Shown here in pieces: positions 1 to 5,552 of a DNA stretch of 9,958 nt (position 1 is the stretch's first letter; each line of letters begins with the position of its first letter). The DNA is from Streptomyces sp. NRRL F-6131. GTDB lineage: Bacteria; Actinomycetota; Actinomycetes; Streptomycetales; Streptomycetaceae. The notes below the pieces were generated by a model that did not search any database, was not told the DNA's origin, and saw nothing but the letters and a program-made list of their open reading frames with translations. The DNA lies in NCBI GenBank assembly GCA_000719695.1, contig JOHN01000118.1, positions 1 through 9,958 on the forward strand, read 5' to 3'. Both the position numbers and the translations under genes were made by a program.

Positions 1-100
1 CCGCCGGCATCTACCGCGAGGTCGCGCTGGCCCTGCTCCGCTCCGAGGGCCCCGATCACCCCGAGACCCAGCACGCGGCGACCAACGCCGAGGCCTGCTC
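1..100 (+). repeat. 100-bp direct repeat, copy 1 (at window edge)
   Basis: Bases 1-100 are identical to bases 362-461 (offset 361). Identity stops abruptly after base 100, where copy 1 continues GCGGGGGCAC and copy 2 continues CGCCGAACGC. The left end of the repeat is the window edge, so its full length is unknown. The offset is not a multiple of three, so this copy, read in its native frame (codons from base 3, GIYREVALALL), is out of frame with the downstream TPR gene. It is either part of a duplicated gene copy or the overlap left where an assembly ended in a repeat. Confidence 0.95.
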
Positions 101-513
101 GCGGGGGCACCCCGGCCGCGCCCGCTCCGGCGGAGGCCCCCACCCCCGACCCGGACCTCTCCCAGCCCCGCGACGACTACCGCGAGGTGATCGGCCGGAT
201 CGTCCGCAGCGCCGACGCCGGTGACCACGCGGCCGCCACCGACCTGGCCTTCGCCCTCGAACTGGAGGCGATCGCCGAGCACGGACCGCTCTCCGCCCCC
301 GTCCTGCAGGTCCGTCAGGTCCGCGCCCACGTCTCCCGGCTCGCCGGCCGGACGGCGGAGGCCGCCGGCATCTACCGCGAGGTCGCGCTGGCCCTGCTCC
401 GCTCCGAGGGCCCCGATCACCCCGAGACCCAGCACGCGGCGACCAACGCCGAGGCCTGCTCCGCCGAACGCCACCTCGCCAGCCTGGCCGCCTCCGGCAC
501 GGCCCCCGCCTGA
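100..513 (+). CDS. TPR-type protein, 5'-truncated
   Basis: The frame is open from the left edge to the TGA at 511-513, but only from about base 100 does it read as a sensible protein: a Pro/Ala-rich linker (TPAAPAPAEAPTPDPD), then helices typical of tetratricopeptide repeats (DDYREVIGRIVRSADAGDHA, then RLAGRTAEAAGIYREVALAL and SEGPDHPETQHAATNAEA). Repeats with the GHPDT/GPDHPET signature are common at the C-terminus of streptomycete HTH/TPR regulators. The only start codon in the stretch is GTG at 187, in mid-helix and without a ribosome binding site, so it is probably not a true start. The expected N-terminal part (often a DNA-binding domain in such proteins) is missing. A short tail ERHLASLAASGTAPA ends the protein. 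It is probably a non-functional fragment; a scrambled relative lies at 2386-2534. Confidence 0.6.
   Translation, partial: RGGTPAAPAPAEAPTPDPDLSQPRDDYREVIGRIVRSADAGDHAAATDLAFALELEAIAEHGPLSAPVLQVRQVRAHVSRLAGRTAEAAGIYREVALALLRSEGPDHPETQHAATNAEACSAERHLASLAASGTAPA
362..461 (+). repeat. 100-bp direct repeat, copy 2
   Basis: Identical to bases 1-100. Here the repeat is in frame with the TPR coding sequence and encodes the helix pair AGIYREVALALLRSEGPDHP and following residues, so this is the copy in its natural coding context. Confidence 0.95.
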
Positions 514-550
514 CGCCGTTCCCCCCGGGGCCGCCGCTCAGGGTTCCCCC

Positions 551-950
551 TCATCCACGTGGGGACAGGGCCTCCTGCAGCGCCTGCGGCAGCGGGTAGG
601 CGCGCTCCGGCGGAAGGAGCCGCTGCGCTTGGCGGCCTGCCCGGGCCGGCCCCGCCCGGCCCGGACCGGGTCCGCGGCCTTGCGGACCCGGGGGTGAGGT
701 CGGTGAGGCCGACGGTCCAGTCGTCGGTGAACGTGCGGATCAGGTGGCGGCCCACGCCGACCTGGATGCTGTAGTGGTTCAGTGCTGCCGCCCCCGCGCG
801 GCGAGCGTTCCGGGTCCCACCGGACATGGACGGCCGCCTGCGCCACGGCCGCCGGGTCGTCGGTCGTCAGGACGGTCCGGGCCAGGGACTCCCGCCAGCC
901 CTCCCGAATGATCCGGACCGCGAGCACACGTTCCTGCCATGGCTTGCGGG
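551..950 (-). pseudogene. Decayed minus-strand gene, family not recognised
   Basis: No single frame is a good protein, but good protein-like segments line up on the minus strand when frames are joined. First comes [20 protein letters not shown] and [20 protein letters not shown] (about 945 down to 800). Then, after a change at the C5 run 791-795, [20 protein letters not shown] and [11 protein letters not shown] (780 to 690). Then the first frame again near a second G/C run at about 690 ([11 protein letters not shown]), and finally a third frame ending [18 protein letters not shown] with TGA at 553-551. The first change needs one base removed, the next two need one base added. I do not recognise the family. 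The upstream end abuts the DUF6183-like remnant on the other strand, so the 5' end is probably lost by rearrangement. GTG at 927 could be read as a start but has no convincing ribosome binding site. Confidence 0.5.
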
Positions 951-1040
951 CCCAGTTGGGTGGTGGGGGACCTGGGCGTGCCGGCCCTCGCTCCGGACGG
1001 CCGCCGTCTGGCCGTCCTCGCGGGGACGGCCACCGACTGA
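942..1040 (+). pseudogene. 3' remnant of a DUF6183-like gene
   Basis: Frame 3 reads [20 protein letters not shown] then LAGTATD and stop at 1038-1040. This matches the end of the larger remnant at 4961-5504 (RVVWELGVLALSPDGRHLSV then LAATTTD, stop), with exactly 81 bases from the shared GTGGT to the stop in both. Upstream of about 955 the similarity is lost, and TGA at 909-911 closes the frame, so only the last 27 or so codons survive. A degraded copy of the recurrent hairpin follows 22 bases after the stop, as one does after the paralogue. The family name is from recall of C-termini ending SPDGRxLAVLAATDTD. Confidence 0.6.
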
Positions 1041-1062
1041 CGGCGCAGCCGACCGGACATCG

Positions 1063-1099
1063 GGAGTGGGCGGTCGGACCGGCCGACTTCCCAGACTCC
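1063..1099 (+). terminator. Degraded copy of the recurrent hairpin
   Basis: Left arm GGAGTGGGCGGTCGG, loop ACCGG, right arm CCGACTTCCCAGACTCC. Compared with the three perfect copies (2546, 5518, 6521), the left arm has a CG for AA change and the right arm carries two extra bases. It lies 22 bases after the stop of the DUF6183-like remnant, the same arrangement as at 5518. Stem pairing is weakened, so terminator function may be reduced. Confidence 0.6.
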
Positions 1100-1312
1100 G
1101 ACCCGGTCTCGGGCTGCCCCCGGACCTCCGGTCGGCGGGCCGTGCAGGCTGGGAAGGGCTGCGGGGCGTCTCAACTTCTGCCTGCCGCGCCGTCTCAAAC
1201 CGCAGGTCAGAGTGGGTGAGACGGTCCAGTGGGCTGCGGGGAGCGGCAGCAGGCTTGTATTGCCATCAAACCCTCAGTGATCCTTACGGAAGCGAACCAA
1301 GATCTTTGGGCG

Positions 1313-1336
1313 GGGCGAGTGGATCAAGACTCGCCC
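1313..1336 (+). promoter_or_regulatory. Leader hairpin upstream of secreted PG-binding gene
   Basis: Perfect inverted repeat GGGCGAGT, 8-base loop GGATCAAG, then ACTCGCCC. It ends 30 bases before the GTG start at 1367 and 15 bases before the ribosome binding site. It could be an mRNA leader structure or a protein-binding operator. I could not match it to a known riboswitch; the conserved blocks of the ydaO c-di-AMP riboswitch, which precedes many actinobacterial cell-wall genes, are absent. Confidence 0.4.
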
Positions 1337-1366
1337 TGTGCTCGTATCCCTGAGGGGGACCTTTCG

Positions 1367-1744
1367 GTGAAGTTCACGGACAACTCCGTCCTGCGCGTCG
1401 GCGCCGTCGCGGCCGCCGCCGCTCTGCTGCTCGGCGTGGCCGCGCCGGCGGCCATGGCCAACCCCAGTGCCCGCTACATCCGCTACGGGGATTCCGGTCG
1501 AGCCGTTCAGTGTGTCCAGCACGCGCTCAACGAGTGGAACCTCGACTTCAACAGGCCCTCGGACCTTGCCGAGGACGGTGTCTTCGGCAATGACACCCGG
1601 AACATGGTCAAGTACTTCCAGGGGATCCAGGGTCTCGACGCCGACGGCGTGGTAGGTCCACGAACGGGAAACTTCCTCGTCACCGAACTCGAGGACCTCG
1701 TGTGGTGGATGGACTGCGGCAGCCGCATCCCGACGCTGCGATAG
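1367..1744 (+). CDS. Secreted peptidoglycan-binding domain protein 1
   Basis: 125 residues. GTG at 1367 is preceded by GAGGGGG with an 8-base gap, and the next residues form a Sec signal peptide: charged start VKFTDNSVLR, hydrophobic GAVAAAAALLLGVA, cleavage likely after AMA (residue 31). The mature part is one PG_binding_1-type domain: YIRYGDSGRAVQCVQHAL (37-54), DGVFGNDTRNMVKYFQ (70-85), GLDADGVVGPRTGNFL (89-104), with the family's paired D-G-x-F/V-G motifs. There is no attached hydrolase domain. Two cysteines (49 and 117) probably form a disulfide outside the cell. It ends DCGSRIPTLR; the paralogue at 1842 ends YCYNLIPTLY. Likely role is binding to the cell wall, substrate or partner unknown. 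It could be co-transcribed with the paralogue 97 bases downstream. Confidence 0.88.
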   Translation: MKFTDNSVLRVGAVAAAAALLLGVAAPAAMANPSARYIRYGDSGRAVQCVQHALNEWNLDFNRPSDLAEDGVFGNDTRNMVKYFQGIQGLDADGVVGPRTGNFLVTELEDLVWWMDCGSRIPTLR

Positions 1745-1841
1745 CAGGCCACCCGACTGCGGACGAGGCCGGAGCCTCGAGCCGTCGGATCCCGAACTCT
1801 TTCCTGTCCCTGAATTCTCAACCCACCCAAGGAGAAATAAA

Positions 1842-2210
1842 ATGATGACCAAGGGCGCGCGGACGATCGCAACGATAGCCCTGGCGACGGCCGCTGTCGG
1901 CATGCTCGGCGGAACTGCGGAGGCCAGGCCCGGTGCGTCCTACCTGCGAAACGGATCGCAGGGCGAAGCCGTGAAGTGCGTTCAGCTCGCGGTCAAGCTG
2001 TACGAGACGGGGACGGCCGGTCAGATGGTGACGATCGACGGCATCTTCGGACCCAACACCAAGGTGGGCGTCCAGGAGTTCCAGCACCACCACCTGCTCA
2101 ACACCGACGGTGTCGTGGGTCCCGAGACGGGCACGCGGATGTGGAACGTCATCGACAGGGAGACCGAGGGCTACGAGTACTGCTACAACCTGATCCCGAC
2201 GCTGTACTAG
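1842..2210 (+). CDS. Secreted peptidoglycan-binding domain protein 2
   Basis: 122 residues, beginning with two adjacent ATG codons; AAGGAG at 1829-1834 lies 7 bases before the first. Signal peptide MMTKGARTIATIALATAAVG, cleavage likely after AEA (residue 28). The mature protein is again a single PG_binding_1 domain: YLRNGSQGEAVKCVQLAV (34-51), TIDGIFGPNTKVGVQEFQ (64-81), NTDGVVGPETGTRMW (87-101). Cys46 and Cys114 sit at the same places as Cys49 and Cys117 of protein 1, and both proteins close with C, three or so residues, then IPTL. The 97-base gap between the genes has a weak hairpin CGAGGC/GCCTCG (1764-1779) and no clear terminator. Tandem duplication followed by divergence is the likely origin. 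Whether they act on the cell wall or bind to a phage or competitor wall is not shown by the sequence. Confidence 0.88.
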   Translation: MMTKGARTIATIALATAAVGMLGGTAEARPGASYLRNGSQGEAVKCVQLAVKLYETGTAGQMVTIDGIFGPNTKVGVQEFQHHHLLNTDGVVGPETGTRMWNVIDRETEGYEYCYNLIPTLY

Positions 2211-2320
2211 GTCGCGCATCCGGAGTGATCGGTCCGCGAGGGTGTTCCCGGTGGCGGCACCGAGTCCGGTAGCCCTCCTCGCATGACGAGCACTCATCTG
2301 TTCGACCTGGATGTCGGGTT

Positions 2321-2362
2321 CACAAGGGCTGTATCTGCCGATCGGCGGATACAGCCCTTGTG
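2321..2362. terminator. 42-bp near-perfect palindrome (terminator or operator)
   Basis: Left arm CACAAGGGCTGTATC (2321-2335) and right arm GATACAGCCCTTGTG (2348-2362) pair perfectly over 15 bp. The inner TGCCGATCGGCG is itself a palindrome (GCCGATCGGC), so the whole element folds into one long stem. It is 110 bases downstream of the second secreted gene and between convergent transcription units, which fits a bidirectional terminator. There is no T run, as is usual in actinobacteria. Its unusual symmetry and lower GC also fit a recombination or binding site. Confidence 0.6.
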
Positions 2363-2385
2363 TGGAGTGGCTGCGTCGGCACTTC

Positions 2386-2534
2386 GACGGCCTGGCCTTC
2401 GCCCTCGAACTGGAGGCGCCCACGTCTCCCGGAACTCCGCGCCCACCTCCCCGGCCCCGACGGCCGCAGACTCCGCGCCGCCGAACGCCACCTCACCACC
2501 CTCGCCGCCGCCTCCGGCACCCGCTCCCGCCTGA
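2386..2534 (+). pseudogene. Scrambled remnant of a TPR-type gene
   Basis: Pieces of the TPR coding sequence at 100-513 recur here in order but with the middle deleted and the frame broken. GGCCTTCGCCCTCGAACTGG at 2394-2413 matches 247-266. The next bases CGCCCACGTCTCCCGG match 327-342, skipping about 60 bases. The end encodes AERHLTTLAAASGT, cf. AERHLASLAASGT, then CCCGCCTGA as in the intact tail but one base out of frame. A second version of the RAHLPG-type segment shows this came from a diverged relative, not a recent copy. No start or ribosome binding site. The perfect recurrent hairpin follows 10 bases after the TGA. Confidence 0.65.
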
Positions 2535-2544
2535 CCCGGAACGA

Positions 2545-2581
2545 CGGAGTGGGAAGTCGGACCTGCCGACTTCCCACTCCG
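2545..2581. terminator. Recurrent hairpin, perfect copy A
   Basis: Arms GGAGTGGGAAGTCGG and CCGACTTCCCACTCC around loop ACCTG, extended by a flanking C-G pair to a 16-bp stem. It sits between the TPR remnant on the plus strand and the stop of the minus-strand secreted protein gene (2608), so it can serve as terminator for both directions. The same arms occur at 5518-5552 and 6521-6555. Confidence 0.8.
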
Positions 2582-2607
2582 GTACGTGCGCCGCGCGACC
2601 GGGCGGC

Positions 2608-3078
2608 TCAGCGGTACCAGTTGCTCCAGTTCCCGCCGGCGTCGCGCTCCTTGTACCAGCTCTTGCCGTCGGTGCCGCGCACCTTCAGCTGGAGGTAGTT
2701 GCCGTCGTGGGCGCTGATGGTGGCGTCGGAGGTGACCGCGCCGCCCAGCGAGACCACGGGGCTCGGGGCCCCGGCGCCCGGGGGCATCCAGGTGGTCCAG
2801 ATCGCGTGGTCCGGGCCGACGAAGAAGGACTGGCGGGTGCCGTCGTCGAAGTAGTACATGGGGATGTTGAAGCCGTAGCCGCCGCCGCAGAGGAACTTCG
2901 CACCGGGCCAGCCGATCCAGGCCTCGGCCGTGACCGCCGGCTTCTTGCACCCGTAGTTCACCAGGGTGTCCACCTGCGCGGCCTGCGCGGTGCCCGCCGC
3001 CCCGGCGACGGCCCCCACCAGGGTGGCGGCGACGACGGCCGACGACGCGACGGCCTTCCCGAACCTCTTCATTCCCAT
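2608..3078 (-). CDS. Small secreted protein with lectin/propeller-like repeats
   Basis: 156 residues from ATG at 3078; GGAGG lies 7 bases upstream. A second ATG at 3072 (MKRFGKAV) is also possible, since GGAG lies 7 bases before it too. The signal peptide is MKRFGKAVASSAVVAATLVG followed by an Ala-rich region, with cleavage likely after AQA (residue 33). The mature N-terminus has two cysteines (44 and 64), a likely disulfide. From about residue 76 there are two Trp/Gly/Asp-rich segments (FFVGPDHAIWTTW and KVRGTDGKSWYKERDAGGNW) resembling blades of PLL-like, fucose-lectin-like beta-propellers. Two blades are too few for a closed propeller, so it would have to oligomerise or be a fragment. Ligand unknown. 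Confidence 0.8.
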   Translation of the reverse strand: MGMKRFGKAVASSAVVAATLVGAVAGAAGTAQAAQVDTLVNYGCKKPAVTAEAWIGWPGAKFLCGGGYGFNIPMYYFDDGTRQSFFVGPDHAIWTTWMPPGAGAPSPVVSLGGAVTSDATISAHDGNYLQLKVRGTDGKSWYKERDAGGNWSNWYR

Positions 3079-3099
3079 GCTCCGACCTCCGGACAACGG

Positions 3100-3109
3100 C
3101 CCCCCCCCC
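3100..3109. repeat. Run of ten C (G10 in the leader of the secreted protein gene)
   Basis: Ten consecutive C bases on the plus strand, about 22 bases upstream of the ATG at 3078 and 10 bases upstream of its ribosome binding site. Long G tracts slip in replication and in sequencing, so the length may vary. Confidence 0.9.
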
Positions 3110-3292
3110 GCCGGTCCGGCGAGCGACACAAAGGCCCTCACCACCCATCCTGACCTGCACATTCACCCCACCCCGCCACAACCGCCCCCCACGACCCCAC
3201 CGGCCCACCAGGAGTGCCCGCCCGACCCCCGACAATTGCCCGCCCGCGCTGCGCCCCTCTCCTACGCACAACGTCCGAAGACCACGATCCGA

Positions 3293-3329
3293 GGCCCGGT
3301 GCGGGGCCTGTACGGCCACCGCACGGGCC
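3293..3329 (-). terminator. Stem-loop just downstream of the HAD gene
   Basis: GGCCCGGTGCGG (3293-3304) pairs with CCGCACGGGCC (3319-3329) with one bulged base, and GGCC/GGCC pair inside the loop. It begins 3 bases after the TAG of the HAD hydrolase gene (3334-3332) in the direction of its transcription, as expected of an intrinsic terminator. No T tract. Confidence 0.6.
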
Positions 3330-3331
3330 CG

Positions 3332-3973
3332 CTACACCAGAAGCCGCGGCAGATCGATGACGGAGTCGATCTGCCAGTCGGCCTTGCCCTTGAGTTCGGG
3401 GTCGGCCGCTTGGAGGTACCCCCAGGGGCCTCGACGGATGTGGGCCGTGCGGAGGCCGCCGGCCTTGGCGGCGATGATGTCGTTGTCGCGGTGATCACCG
3501 ACGTAGACGATCTCATCGGGGTTGCCGGGTGCCCAGTCGATGACGCGAGCGAAGAACGCCGGGTCGGGCTTGGCGACGCCCCACTGGCCGGAGGTTGCGA
3601 TGGCGTCGACGGGGAGGTCGAGGTCGGTGAGGAGTTCGGCGGTTCGTGCGGTCTGGTTGCCGGCGATGCCGACCCAGAGTCCTGCGGCCTGGAGGGCCGC
3701 GAGGCCGGGGCGGGCGTCGGGGTACAGGTCGGTTTCGCCGATGGACTCGCCCTTGCCGGCGTCCTCGCGGGCCTGACGCTCGGCAATGAGGTCGAAGCCG
3801 GGGCGGATGAGGCGTAGGGCCTCGACGTTGTCGTGGCCGAGGGCGGTGACGGCGCCGACGAGGGCGGCGAGGGTGTGGCGGGGGACGCCGAGCCAGTCGG
3901 CCCAGGAGCCCCAGAATGTCGTGTCGTCCATGAGGGTCTCTCCGACGTCGAACACCACCGAGCGGATCGCCAT
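3332..3973 (-). CDS. HAD-superfamily hydrolase
   Basis: 213 residues, ATG at 3973 with AGGGAG about 8 bases upstream. HAD motifs are in order: motif I VVFDVGETL (Asp9 nucleophile), motif II region GIAGNQT (102-108), motif III VAKPDPAFF (Lys135), motif IV VYVGDHRDNDI (Asp160, Asp165). The helical stretch between motifs I and II is a C1-type cap. Position +2 after the nucleophile is Gly (DVGET) where typical phosphatases have a second Asp acting as acid/base, so the chemistry or rate may differ; this variant is common in HAD-like proteins annotated only as hydrolases. Substrate unknown. It diverges from the XRE regulator gene at 4044, with 70 bases between starts, so the two may be linked in regulation. 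Confidence 0.88.
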   Translation of the reverse strand: MAIRSVVFDVGETLMDDTTFWGSWADWLGVPRHTLAALVGAVTALGHDNVEALRLIRPGFDLIAERQAREDAGKGESIGETDLYPDARPGLAALQAAGLWVGIAGNQTARTAELLTDLDLPVDAIATSGQWGVAKPDPAFFARVIDWAPGNPDEIVYVGDHRDNDIIAAKAGGLRTAHIRRGPWGYLQAADPELKGKADWQIDSVIDLPRLLV

Positions 3974-4039
3974 GCCGTCGCTCCCTGCTGGCCGTGGATT
4001 GCATCAACTGGGCACCGCTGACGCGCTTCTGCGGTGAGA

Positions 4040-4059
4040 ATACGTGGCACGCGACGTAT
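4040..4059. promoter_or_regulatory. Inverted repeat over the start of the XRE regulator gene
   Basis: ATACGT (4040-4045), 8-base spacer, ACGTAT (4054-4059), perfect 6-bp arms centred just inside the regulator gene. Its centre is about 77 bp from the divergent HAD start. Such placement suits autorepression by the encoded HTH protein. This is inference from position and symmetry only. Confidence 0.35.
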
Positions 4060-4960
4060 CGGTCGGCCGGGAGCGCCATGGGAAAGCATCCACCGAGCAC
4101 CTTGGGCAGCGGTTACGGGAGCTGCGCAGCCTGCATGAGCTGACTCAGCAGGAGCTGGCGGATCTCGCGGGTGCGTCGAAGTCGCTGGTGAGCAAGGTCG
4201 AAGCGGGTCAGCGGCCGGCAGCTGGTCTCTCGCTGTGGCAGTCGCCCGTGCCCTGCGCATCGAGGTTTCCGCCCTCCTCGGCGAGGAGGAGGGCGCCGGG
4301 GCGGTCGCGAGTCGGGGCGAGGCGTGCCTTCCGGAGTTGCGGCGGGTGGTGACCGCGTACGACTGCCCGCCTGACCCGGGGCGTCCGGTCCGCCCATTGC
4401 CAGAACTCGCTCGTGACGTCGCTCGGGCCGGGCACCTGCGGCTGCAGTGCCAGTACGGCGCATTGGGCGAGATGGTCGTGCCGCTGCTGGAGGAACTGAG
4501 CGTCGCGGCGGATGTCCTCGCGGGCCACGATCGGGAGGTGGCCTTCTGGCTACTGTCGATCGATCGCGTCCGCTGGGCGGCCGAGCGGTCGGGTGACGAG
4601 CTGATGCTGGCGACGGCAGCCTACGTGCGGGCAGAGACGTTCTTCGTCTCGGGTCCGGTCGAGTCCGGCCTGCGCATCCTCGGTGCGGCCGCGGAGGCGA
4701 TCGCCAACAGGACGCTGACCGACACCGAAGCCGCGAGCGTCTACGGTGCACTGCACTCCCGGGCGGCGGTTCTGGCGGCGTTCGGCCGGAAGCCGGAGCA
4801 GGCGTGGGCGTACCTGGAAGTCGCGCGGGTGATGGCCGAGTCGGCCGGTGCCGAGGTGTCCTATTTCCACACCGGCTTCGGGCCGGCCACCTTGAAGGTG
4901 CACGAGGTGGCGATCGCCGTCGAGCTCCGGGACGCCGACGAGGCCGTGCGCCGAGCCCGT
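4044..4960 (+). pseudogene. XRE-family HTH regulator, frameshifted and 3'-replaced
   Basis: GTG at 4044 follows GGTGAG by 5 bases. Residues 21-58 form an XRE helix-turn-helix (RLRELRSLHELTQQELADLA then GASKSLVSKVEAGQRPA). At about 4217-4222 the frame must change: the natural continuation WSLAVAVARALRIEVSALLG lies in the next frame, consistent with one missing base. The second frame then runs as the helical repeat ligand/partner domain seen in streptomycete XRE regulators (PLLEELSVAADVLAG, FWLLSIDRVRWAAERSGDEL, VSYFHTGFGPATLKVHEVAI) to about 4955 (DADEAVRRAR). After that the expected C-terminal repeats are absent and sequence of a different gene begins. If the first frameshift is a sequencing error, the reading frame would run to a stop at 5035 with a short foreign tail. 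Confidence 0.7.
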
Positions 4961-5504
4961 GGGTGGGTGCCGCCGCGTCTGGGGAGCTGCGGGCGTGCCT
5001 GGTCCACGAATTGGTGCTCCGGGGAGTTCCGGTGACCGAGCTCCCGGGCATCGCCCGGTGGGCGACCTCCCCGCACTGGCGGGACCACCCGTTGGCCGCG
5101 CTGCCGCTGGTACCGGCGGAGGCGGAACAGGAGCCCCATCCGCCGGCTACGACCACCCGGAGGAGCCGGAGGGCCGGGTCGAGGTGCGGACCTTCGCCTT
5201 CGCGCAGCCGTTGGACGCCGAGGCCGTGCCCGGCGCACTCGTCGCGCTGGGCCTGGACTGCCTGACGGACCTGGGCGACCTCCCGAAGCCGGGGGCGAAG
5301 ACCGCGTTCGCGGTGGTCGCGGTCGAGTCGGCCGAGGTTTGGCAACGGCTGTTCGCCGCATCCTCCACGGGTGGCGCGGACGCACCGGGCAGCTACGGCG
5401 CTGACACCCCGTGGTTCCACCGCGTGGTTTGGGAGCTGGGTGTCCTCGCCCTCTCCCCGGACGGCCGCCACCTGTCTGTCCTCGCTGCTACGACGACCGA
5501 CTGA
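4961..5504 (+). pseudogene. DUF6183-like gene, 5'-truncated and frameshifted
   Basis: Frame 1 from about 4963 reads GAAASGELRACLVHELVLRG and TSPHWRDHPLAALPLVPAEA. Near the C4 run at 5134-5137 the protein-like reading moves to frame 0, consistent with one missing base: GYDHPEEPEGRVEVRTFAFA, LDAEAVPGALVALGLDCLTD, then WFHRVVWELGVLALSPDGRH and stop at 5502-5504. From recall this matches the streptomycete DUF6183 family, whose function is unknown and whose members are usually well over 300 residues. The N-terminal half is lost, and the segment around GADAPGSYGADTPWF looks shortened compared with what I remember. It is fused directly to the XRE gene remnant, so a deletion probably joined the two. 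The last 81 bases align without gaps to the remnant ending at 1040. Confidence 0.6.
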
Positions 5505-5517
5505 CTGTCCGGGTGTC

Positions 5518-5552
5518 GGAGTGGGAAGTCGGACCGACCGACTTCCCACTCC
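5518..5552 (+). terminator. Recurrent hairpin, perfect copy B
   Basis: GGAGTGGGAAGTCGG (5518-5532), loop ACCGA, CCGACTTCCCACTCC (5538-5552), a perfect 15-bp stem beginning 13 bases after the stop of the DUF6183-like remnant. Likely intrinsic terminator without a T run. Confidence 0.8.

Larger units (their letters stand above)
1041..1366. other. Noncoding region upstream of the first secreted protein gene
   Basis: I see no gene here. The stretch holds the degraded hairpin at 1063-1099, an 8-bp inverted repeat CCGTCTCA/TGAGACGG (1190-1197 and 1217-1224), the leader hairpin at 1313-1336 and the ribosome binding site GAGGGGG at 1352-1358. A weak promoter-like pair TTGCCA (1260-1265) and TACGGA (1285-1290) with a 19-base spacer is the best sigma-factor candidate, but it is not convincing. 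Sequence becomes less GC-biased from about 1250, as expected of a promoter region. Confidence 0.5.

Noticed and set aside
666..691. Hairpin CCGGGTCCGC / GCGGACCCGG with a 6-base loop
   Set aside because: It lies inside the protein-like part of the decayed minus-strand gene rather than after its stop at 551, so I do not call it a terminator; GC-rich coding sequence often forms such pairs.
4113..5549. Long minus-strand frame opposite the XRE and DUF6183-like remnants
   Set aside because: Arg/Pro/Ala-rich translation without domains and no sensible start; the plus strand has clear family motifs, so this is a GC-rich shadow.
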